Assembly: GCA_003452965.1 (NCBI GenBank)
Contig: DMMW01000067.1
Coordinates: 752-15,568, forward strand
Direction of reading: 5' to 3'
DNA from: Elusimicrobiota bacterium
Lineage (GTDB): Bacteria > Elusimicrobiota > UBA8919
DNA length: 14,817 nucleotides
Shown piece after piece: positions 5,908-14,400 of this stretch (the first letter of the stretch is position 1; each line of letters starts with the position of its first letter). The notes under the pieces were generated by a model, which worked only from the letters and a program-made list of their open reading frames with translations, was not told where the DNA came from and ran no database searches. The position numbers and the translations under genes are program-made.

Positions 5908-8091
5908 ATGAAAAAGATATCTGAGGTTTTGTTGATTTCAATAATATTAATATGTTTTCTATTTGCATTTTTCTGGAAAGCAGCAACTTTAAGGGGATTA
6001 TTTATTACCCCGGATATTGATACGCAAGACACAATTTGTATAAATTATGCTTATAAGAATTTCCTTTCTGAAAGTCTAAGGTTTAATAAGTCTTTTCTTT
6101 GGACACCTTATATTTTTAATGGTTATCCAATTCATTCAGAAGGACAAGGTGGATTTTGCTACCCATTAAACCTATTGTTTTTCCGTTTTTTACCTACATT
6201 TATAGCTTTTAATTATAGCATTATTTTTACATTTTTTATAGCAGGTTTTTTTACTTTTTTGTATGCAAGAATTTTAAATTTAAGTAAAACAACTTCACTT
6301 TTTTCAGCTATTACATTTATGTTTTCAGGATTTTTTATTTTGCATGTCAAACATTTAAATATGATTCAAGCCGCATGTTGGATTCCACTTTTGTTTTTAT
6401 TAATTGAACTATTTCTAAGAACAAATAACATGATGTATAGTATTTTAATAGGAGTAATTTTTGCATTCCAAATACTAACCGGGTTTCCTCAGATCGCTTA
6501 TTATTCTTTTTTATCGATACTACTCTATATTTTTTCTGGAATTTTCCGAAAGAAAAAGATAATTACTCTTATTTTAGCATTTTTTATAATTTCACTTGTT
6601 GGTGCTGGGCTTTCGGCAATTCAATGGTTACCCACATATGAATTGGTTAAACTAGGAATTCGTGAAAGTGGAGTTTCTAATGATTTTTTAACCACCTGGT
6701 CATATAGATTCAAAGATTTAATAACATTCTTTAAACCTTTTTATTATGGTAATATAGTCGATGCAACTTACCCTTTTTATAACAAAAATATTATTTTTTG
6801 GGAAAATTCGTTTTATTTTGGATTATTACCTTTTATTTTTATTCTAATTGCTTTAATTTTTGAATTTAAAAAAAATCAGCAGTTAAAAATATTTTTAATT
6901 TTTATTTTAATTTTTTTTACTATCGCCTTACATAATGAATTATTCTTAACAAATATTTTAAAAAATATATTACCAGGTTTTAAATATTTTAGAATTCACC
7001 AAAGAATTTTATTTATTGCTATATTTTTAATTAGTATTTTTTCCGGTTTTGGTTTTGAATTTGTTAAAAATAAGATACCTCAAAAATTTCAAAAAGCATT
7101 TATTATTTTTATTCCATTGGCTTTTTTAGATTTATTTAGATTTGGAATAAATCAAAACCCTACATATGATCCTAAAAAGTGGTTATCGTTCCCTGAATCT
7201 GCTAAAATTTTACAAATGGATAGAAGTATTTATAGAATCGATACTTTTTCAGATTATATTCAAGATTTGCTTTATAGGCAAAATAAAGGTTGGAGCAATA
7301 ATACTGACTCTTATTATTATTTTCAAAATTTTTTGACACCAAATTCTAATATGCTTTATCATATTTCAATGGTTTCTGGACATATAGCTCTACAAACAAA
7401 TAGGGTAAGTAAGTTTGAAGATATTTATCGCCATAAAATTGCTGTAATTGCTCCAAAAAATGATTTTTCATTTATAGAATTTTCTACAAGGGAGGCTATT
7501 CTCTTTGGCATTCAAAATGGAAAATATATTATATCAGCATACCCTATTAAAAGTGAGTCTCTTAAATTACGAATTGATAAGATATTGAAAGATTTTAGTT
7601 ATTCAATATATGAAAATACGAAATTTGTACCGAGGGTTGTAATAGTTCCAAAAGCAGAAATCTTTAAAGACGAAACTAAAATACTAGATTATATTCAATC
7701 GGGCAAATTTAACCCATTTAAAACTGTAATATTAGAAGAAGAAACTAACTTTGGTTCAGATACGATAAATATTCGAGAAGTTAAAATAAAAAAATATGAG
7801 AATTCAGAAGTTGTAATAAATACGAAAAGTTCAAGTGATGGGTATTTAGTTTTAAATGATACATATTATCCAGGTTGGAAGTGTTTTGTAGATGAAAAAG
7901 AAGAAAAAATATTTAAAGCAAATTATTTATTTAGAGCAGTATTCTTATCTAAAGGCCAACATGTAGTTAAATTTATGTTTAAACCAAAAAGTTTCGAATA
8001 TGGAAAAATCGCTACCTTTATCACTACTATAATTATTTTAACTTTTGGCTTGACTATAGTAAAAAAGAAAAATATTTTGCGTCGTAAATAG
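5908..8091 (+). CDS. YfhO-family multi-pass membrane protein, putative GT-C glycosyltransferase
   Basis: This 727-residue integral membrane protein has the layout of the YfhO family (PF09586). There is an N-terminal helix (about 7-24), then an acidic loop with PDIDTQD (35-41). WTPYIFNGYP (65-74) and GFCYPLNLLFF (82-92) precede a long series of hydrophobic helices. Family-like stretches are NMIQAACWIPLLFLLIELFL (151-170), LTGFPQIAYYS (190-200) and LPTYELV (241-247). A soluble region (about 415-690) ends with the typical LNDTYYPGWKCFVD (650-663), and a last helix lies at about 697-716. In Bacillus, YfhO is linked to lipoteichoic acid glycosylation, and the family is thought to use lipid-linked sugars; the substrate here is unknown. 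The gene stands alone with its own promoter and no visible ribosome binding site. The next gene has a separate promoter. Confidence 0.85.
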   Translation: MKKISEVLLISIILICFLFAFFWKAATLRGLFITPDIDTQDTICINYAYKNFLSESLRFNKSFLWTPYIFNGYPIHSEGQGGFCYPLNLLFFRFLPTFIAFNYSIIFTFFIAGFFTFLYARILNLSKTTSLFSAITFMFSGFFILHVKHLNMIQAACWIPLLFLLIELFLRTNNMMYSILIGVIFAFQILTGFPQIAYYSFLSILLYIFSGIFRKKKIITLILAFFIISLVGAGLSAIQWLPTYELVKLGIRESGVSNDFLTTWSYRFKDLITFFKPFYYGNIVDATYPFYNKNIIFWENSFYFGLLPFIFILIALIFEFKKNQQLKIFLIFILIFFTIALHNELFLTNILKNILPGFKYFRIHQRILFIAIFLISIFSGFGFEFVKNKIPQKFQKAFIIFIPLAFLDLFRFGINQNPTYDPKKWLSFPESAKILQMDRSIYRIDTFSDYIQDLLYRQNKGWSNNTDSYYYFQNFLTPNSNMLYHISMVSGHIALQTNRVSKFEDIYRHKIAVIAPKNDFSFIEFSTREAILFGIQNGKYIISAYPIKSESLKLRIDKILKDFSYSIYENTKFVPRVVIVPKAEIFKDETKILDYIQSGKFNPFKTVILEEETNFGSDTINIREVKIKKYENSEVVINTKSSSDGYLVLNDTYYPGWKCFVDEKEEKIFKANYLFRAVFLSKGQHVVKFMFKPKSFEYGKIATFITTIIILTFGLTIVKKKNILRRK

Positions 8092-8135
8092 TTTATTTTT
8101 TAAATTTATTAGATTTCTGTTTATACTAAAACTAC

Positions 8136-8164
8136 TTGACTTATTTTATAAAATACTTTATACT
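8136..8164 (+). promoter_or_regulatory. Sigma70 promoter for the riboswitch and giant-protein transcript
   Basis: TTGACT (8136-8141) and TATACT (8159-8164) are 17 bases apart, each one base from consensus. Transcription should start near 8171, giving a leader of about 290 bases before the ATG at 8465. The leader contains the GEMM-I aptamer. Confidence 0.75.
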
Positions 8165-8211
8165 TTTAGTGGTTTGAAAGTTCTTTAATTTGACATTGAA
8201 AATAATAGAAG

Positions 8212-8300
8212 ACCCGAAAAGGCTACTCCAGAGAAATCTGGATGAGTACGCAAAACTAAAGGGGCTAAAGACAAAAGTCTATGCTAGCCAGCTTACCGAT
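8212..8300 (+). promoter_or_regulatory. Cyclic-di-GMP-I (GEMM-I) riboswitch aptamer
   Basis: The sequence matches the GEMM-I pattern in order. AAAAGGC (8217-8223) is followed by a P2 hairpin, CCAGA-GAAA-TCTGG (8228-8241), with a GNRA tetraloop. Next comes the joining element ACGCAAA (8248-8254). The P3 hairpin uses GGCT (8263-8266) with AGCC (8286-8289) and AGAC with GTCT around AAAA; the CTAAAG/TATGC sides resemble the 11-nt tetraloop receptor. The 3' element is CAGCTTACCG (8289-8298). Compared with the Vibrio Vc2 aptamer, the ligand-contacting G20, A47 and C92 correspond to G8222, A8253 and C8296. G at the first position favours c-di-GMP over cGAMP. The P1 closing helix is not obvious; TTTGACATT (8189-8197) could pair with AATGTAAA (8301-8308). 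It lies in the leader of the giant secreted protein, a typical GEMM-I target. Confidence 0.85.
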
Positions 8301-8354
8301 AATGTAAAAAGACTTTTTGTCATTTACGCCAGCCAGGTTACCGAAGGTAATTGA
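8301..8354 (+). promoter_or_regulatory. Second copy of the aptamer 3' half, possible expression platform
   Basis: AAAGAC, a short loop, GTC and GCCAGCCAGGTTACCGA repeat the P3 and 3' end of the aptamer just upstream (AAAGAC, AAAA, GTC, then GCTAGCCAGCTTACCGA). The copy forms its own hairpin: GTAAA (8304-8308) with TTTAC (8323-8327) and GAC (8311-8313) with GTC (8319-8321). The same AATGTAAA could instead pair with TTTGACATT (8189-8197) to close the aptamer, so the two folds would compete. A further hairpin, GGTTACC-GAA-GGTAATT (8336-8352), follows. Confidence 0.6.
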
Positions 8355-8360
8355 ATATAA

Positions 8361-8429
8361 AAGAATATTGTAATTAAGCTCATATAAAATAATATTCTTA
8401 ATAAAGCAATTATTTCTGTAACCTTTTTT
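8361..8429 (+). terminator. Possible leader terminator or structured spacer
   Basis: A nine-base inverted repeat, AAGAATATT (8361-8369) with AATATTCTT (8391-8399), is followed by GTAACC (8418-8423) and six T (8424-8429). GTAACC is complementary to GGTTAC (8336-8341) in the duplicated aptamer segment. Pairing of the two would put a stem directly before the T-run, enclosing the inverted repeat. This is a weak, long-range terminator model. Confidence 0.3.
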
Positions 8430-8464
8430 ATTAAAAAAAATTGATTCAAAATTCGGAGTAAATT

Positions 8465-11400
8465 ATGGTAAGCAGAAGTATTAAATTAATTTATTTATTT
8501 AGTATTTTTTCATTAGTTTTCAATACCAATGCCATAGCAATTTGGCAAATAGATACTATAGATAATACATGTGGAGTTAATACATCATTAAAAATAGATA
8601 AAAAAGATTATCCACATATTGCTTATGGAACAGGCTCTCCAACTTACGACATCAAATATGCATATTGGACTGGTTCAAATTGGTATGTTGAGATAGTAGA
8701 CTCTGCTAGTAAAGTTGGGGGATACATACCAATATCTTTAGCGTTAGATTCAAACGATAATCCTCATATAAGTTATTTCAATAGTTTAAGCGGTACTTCA
8801 GGTGAATTAAAATATGCCAAATGTAATGGTACATTATGGACTATAAGTACCGTAGATACTGGTTTTGATTTTTGTTCTATTGCGATTGATAATAATGGAT
8901 TTCCACATATAGCTTATCAATCCATGGAAATGAATAGTGTTCTTAAATATGCTAGATTATCAGAAACTGGCTGGAACATTCAAACCGTAGATAATTCCTA
9001 TGCAGGTGCATTTCCATCAATCGCTATTGACACAAATAACTTTCCTCACATATGTTATCTAAATCGCGCTAGTTTAGATTGTCTTAAATATGCTAGATTA
9101 TCAGAAACTGGCTGGAACATTCAAACCGTAGATATTGCCCAAGGAAAAAGATTTGGATATTTTAATTCTATATCTCTTGATTCAAATAATTTTCCGAACA
9201 TAAGTTATTGCGAAAATGTTACTGGGAGTGTCAAATACGCTAAATGGGATGGAAATTCCTGGTTAACAACAACTATTGAATCTTTAAATCAAAGTTCAGC
9301 TTTTAGTTATACTAGTATTGTTATAGACTCTAGAGGTTATCCATATATTTCATATAGGGATTCAATAAATAAAAAGATAAAAATTAGTAAATGGTTAGGT
9401 ACTGAATGGTTTGTGGATCAAGTTATTGACCCATCTCCTACGTCGGGGAGTTATCTTCCTTCAATGGATATAGATGAAAATGATAATATATGCATTAGTT
9501 ATATGGGTACAGATGGTACGCGTTATTATACTAAATTAGCAAGAATTATAAATTCAGCTCCTATATTATCTTGGACAAATGAAATAAATTACACTAGCGA
9601 TGGATTAAATCCCGAAATAGGAGATAGTTCAACATCTTTCACTTATCGGGTAATGTATACTGATGCAGATAATGACGCTCCAGAATCAGGATACCCCAAG
9701 GTTCACATTAAAAAGAATAACATTGAAATTTCAGGTAGTCCGTTTACGATGAACTATGTTTCTGGAAATTACAACACCGGTGCTATTTATTCTTATTCGG
9801 TTTCATTAGATTTGGGAAATTATTATACTTATTATTTCGAAGCGTTTGATGGTCAAGGTGCAACAGCTACTGGAGTCGCAACAACTGAAATAAATGCTCC
9901 TGATGTGGTATTTATAGATAGAATGGTTCCATCAAGTATCAATAATCTCGATGTAACAATAATAAATATTACATCTATGACTCTTACTTGGACAGCACCT
10001 GGTAACGATGGTAATATCGGAAATATTACAAATGGACAATATTATTTAAAATATTCTACTAATAATGTGATTTCAGGTGATGTAATTAGTTGGTGGAATA
10101 ATGCAGAAAATGAAATAAAATGGTCGGCTAATATTACTCCTGGTAGCGATGAAATAAAGACAGTTACAGGATTAAACAGTTCAACAAAATATTATTTTTC
10201 TATAAAAACGGCTGATGAATCGCAAAATTGGTCAGAATGTTCAAATATTTTGTTTTCAGAAACATTGACGACACCCATTCCAACTTTTCTTACAAAATTT
10301 GGAGGATACGGTCAAAATGGCTTAGGTCCTAGATATTTTGACACTCCTGAAGGTTTTGTAGTTGATAAATTAGAAAATGTTTTTGTGTCTGATTCTTGGA
10401 GTATAATCGAAAAATTTGACGGAATAGGAAATAGTCTATATGAATGGGGCCCGGATCATGATGTGTTTTGGGATAGGAACAGTATGGCTTGTGATTCCTT
10501 AGGATATCTATACACAGCTGGAGATCAATATATTAAGAAATTTGGCTCTAATGGAAAAGTGTTATTGAAATGGCCACTTTCTCGAAGTGTATACACTAAA
10601 ATAAATGGCATTGCAATAGACAAAAATGATATTTTGTATTTAACTTCTACCATTTATGATTATAGGTATCCTTTGTATTGTGAAAGTGAAATTATAAAAT
10701 TCACTACATCTGGCACATTTCTTCAAGCACGAACATATCCTTTAACAGAATTTATGGGATTAAGAGTAGATAACGATGGTAATATTTATGTTGCTGACTA
10801 TAGGAATCATCAGATTCAAAAATATGATTTATTTGGTAATCTTATAAATCAATGGGGCTGTTATGGTGATAAGGATGGACAATTTAAATACCCTACCGAT
10901 ATTGGAATTGACTCTAAAAATAATGTTTTAGTTGTTGACGGAGGAATGAGATGGCCGAATGGTCCTTCTTTTGGGAATCATAGAATACAAAAATTTACCA
11001 CGAATGGCGAATTTATTACAAAATGGGGTTCTTTTGGTACTGGTGATGGTCAATTTACTTATCCTATCTCTATTGGCATTACTTCCAATGATAATATTTA
11101 TATTCTTGAAAGAGGGCAGGGAATACTTACCGAAGGTGGTTTAGAAAGGGTTCAATTATTTAAAGAAAATGTTTCGCCTGAAAAACCTATAGTAGATTGG
11201 ATTTCACATGGGAAAGGAAACAATTCAGATATATTAAGGGATTTTACTATAAAAGGATTTAATTTCCAAACAGGAGCAACAGTAAAGTTATCAAGACAAG
11301 GTGAATCTGACATCAATGTCACTGATGTAATGGTAGAAAATTCAAATGAAATTAAATGCAATATTGACTTAAGAAATGCTACTATTGGATATTGGAATGT

Positions 11401-14400
11401 AAATGTAACGAATCCTAATGGACAATTAGAAACGTTTCCAAATTGTTTGGAAGTTATAATTGCTTCTCCAAAAAATATTCTTATTTGGGGAGGATGGGCT
11501 TATCCTGAATCTCAAACAACATTTCGTAGGCCACAGCGCATAGCAATTGATAAATGGGGTTTTGTATATGTTACAGATGCTCATATATCATTAAGTTCTG
11601 GAAGATATGAATCACAAAAGGTAAAAAAATATGATAGTTCTGGTAATTTTATTATCGAATGGGATAATGTAGCAGAAAATCCGGTAGGGATAGCTGTCGA
11701 TACATTGGGTAATTTTTTTGTTGCAGATAATAATAACAATCGTGTAGATAAATATGACTCTCAGGGTAATTTTATTCGTCAATGGACAGTTAATAATCCA
11801 GTTGATTTAGCTATTGATGTTTCTGATAATATCTTTGTAATCAATGCGATTAACAATAAAATAGAAAAATATAATTCTAATGGAAATTATATTGATAGTT
11901 GGGGACTCGAAGGTTCAGGACAAGGGCAATTTAAAAATCCAGGAGGATTAGGAATAGATTCTCTTGGAAATGTATATGTTGCAGATACGCAAAACCATAG
12001 AATACAAAAATTTACAAATAATGGAATTTTCGTAACACAATGGGGAATTTATGGTAATGGAAGAGGACAATTTATGTATCCTACAGACATTGCCATTGAC
12101 TCCAATGGCAATGCATTTGTAACAGACACTGGAATATTAGAAAACATAATAGATCAAACTGGTTCGTGGTATAGGCAGTACGGAAATCAAAGAGTACAAC
12201 AATTCGATGCCAATGGCAATTATATTTCCGAATGGAATGGATTTACTTTTCCACAATCAATTGCTGTTGATACTTATGGGAGCAATGCATTATACGCTTT
12301 AGAAAAAGCCACGCTTGTTAGATATGTGCAACAATATCCTGGAGAAATGTTTATTGGATGTAATATTTATAAATATTGTCCATTTATACCGGAAGTAATT
12401 GTTCCATCGGCTGTAAATAATATTACTATAACAAAGGTAACTTTAAATTCAATAAATATTAGTTGGGTAGCCCCTGGATATAACGGTAATACTGGCAATA
12501 TTAATGATGGGAAATATTGTATAAGATATTCTTCTTTTCAGTCTATGAACCCCTTTTACGACTTGACGTGGTCAACTAATACAAATCCTGGAAACATAGA
12601 AAATAAAGAGATTGGCGAGTTATTTTCAGGTACAAATTATTATTTTCAAATTAAAACTGCGAATGGGTTATCTAATTGGTCTGAATGGTCTAATATCAAA
12701 ATAGCAAGAACACTATTTATTTCAACGAGTACAGATAATAATGTATCTTTGATTTCAGACATTTCTGTAGATTTTACAATAGTTCCAAACACAGACGCTG
12801 ATATCTCTTTGGCTCTTTTGCAGGCAAAAGAACAAGGACTCCATTTGATAAGTAATATATATGATCTAAAACCAACTGGTACTATTTTTTCATCTCCTGC
12901 AAAAATAATATTTAGATATGATCCTTCAAAAGTTACCGATATAACTAAGTTAGCAATATATAAATGGGATGGAACACAGTGGTTAAGTTCATTGATAATT
13001 GATCAAATTGTTTATGAAGGAGAAAATCCTAATGTTCAAGGATATCTTTCATCACTTTCTTATTATGGTTTGTTTATATTAGATACAGTACCGCCTCATA
13101 TCACATTAATTAACCCAACGGGTGGGGAACGTTTTGTTATAAACACCTCTTATATAACGATAAGTTTTGCAGTTACAGATAATCTTGATCCGGCACCAAC
13201 TTATTATGCATTTTTAACCAATTTAGAAAGAAGCACGACAATACAAGTATATAATGAGCAAGAGATAAATCCGCTTTCTATTGATGCTGGTTTCTGGACT
13301 CTAACAGTAGTAGCAACCGATTGGGTGGGGAATTCGATATCTTCAACTACAGGAAAGTTTGAAATTATACATGATATGCAACCACCGAGGATAACAATAT
13401 CAATTAGTGAACCTAAATATATTACACAGTTATCGACATATGTATCAGTTCAGACACAATTTACTTTAATAGCAATTGATGATTTAATTAACATCGGTGA
13501 CGGGAAAGGTTTTGGAGTAAAAGAAATAAAATACCGGATAGATGAAGGCGACTGGCAAGTATATACAGGAACATTTACAATACCGATAGAAAGCTCGCAT
13601 ACAATTACATACTATAGCATAGATGTTATCGGAAATACAGAACAAGCTAAAGAACTTGAAATAATTGTCGATACTATTCCTCCTGAAACAAGTGTTTCAA
13701 TGTCACAGCCTAAATATGAAAATTATATAACATCGCAAACAAAGATTGATATAATTGCGATTGATCCCTCGATTCCACTCGGGACAAGTTCAGGGACAAT
13801 TCCATCCGGAGTAAAAAGAACAAATTACTCTATAAACAATCTTGAGTTTATGCAATATACTTCGACATTCAATATAACAGGAGACGATGGTATTTATACA
13901 ATAAAATATTATTCAGTTGACAACGTTGAAAATACAGAAGTAGTAAAATCCACTACTGTTAAACTGGACAACACCCCGCCTGTAACAATAATTAGCATTG
14001 ACTATCCAAAATATATAAATGGTGAAAAAACATGGATAACTTCCACAACACCAATAAGACTTAATGCAGTTGATGACGGCTGTGGCGTTTCTATACGCAA
14101 TTACAAAATCGATGAAACTGATTGGCAAATATATACTTCATCGTTTATAATCGGTACAGAAGGCGAACACACAATATATTATTGCAGTAAAGATAATCTG
14201 AATAACATAGAGCAGATAAAATCAAAAACGGTGATTATTGATAATACTTCACCTAATACAGAAATTTCAGTTTCAAGCCCGAAATATACATTTGATAATA
14301 AACTATGGGTAAGTTCGGAAACGATAATTTCTTTAACAGCTATAGATGCTCCAACTGTTTCTTGTGGAGTAAAATATATTGAATATAAAATAGATGACGG

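Noticed and set aside
8941..9134. CRISPR-like repeat pair
   Set aside because: Only two copies, in frame within a coding sequence, with blade-length spacing; it is a protein repeat.
10959..11361. Short reading frames on both strands within 10959-11361
   Set aside because: They overlap the NHL and IPT region of the giant gene in other frames and show no family features.
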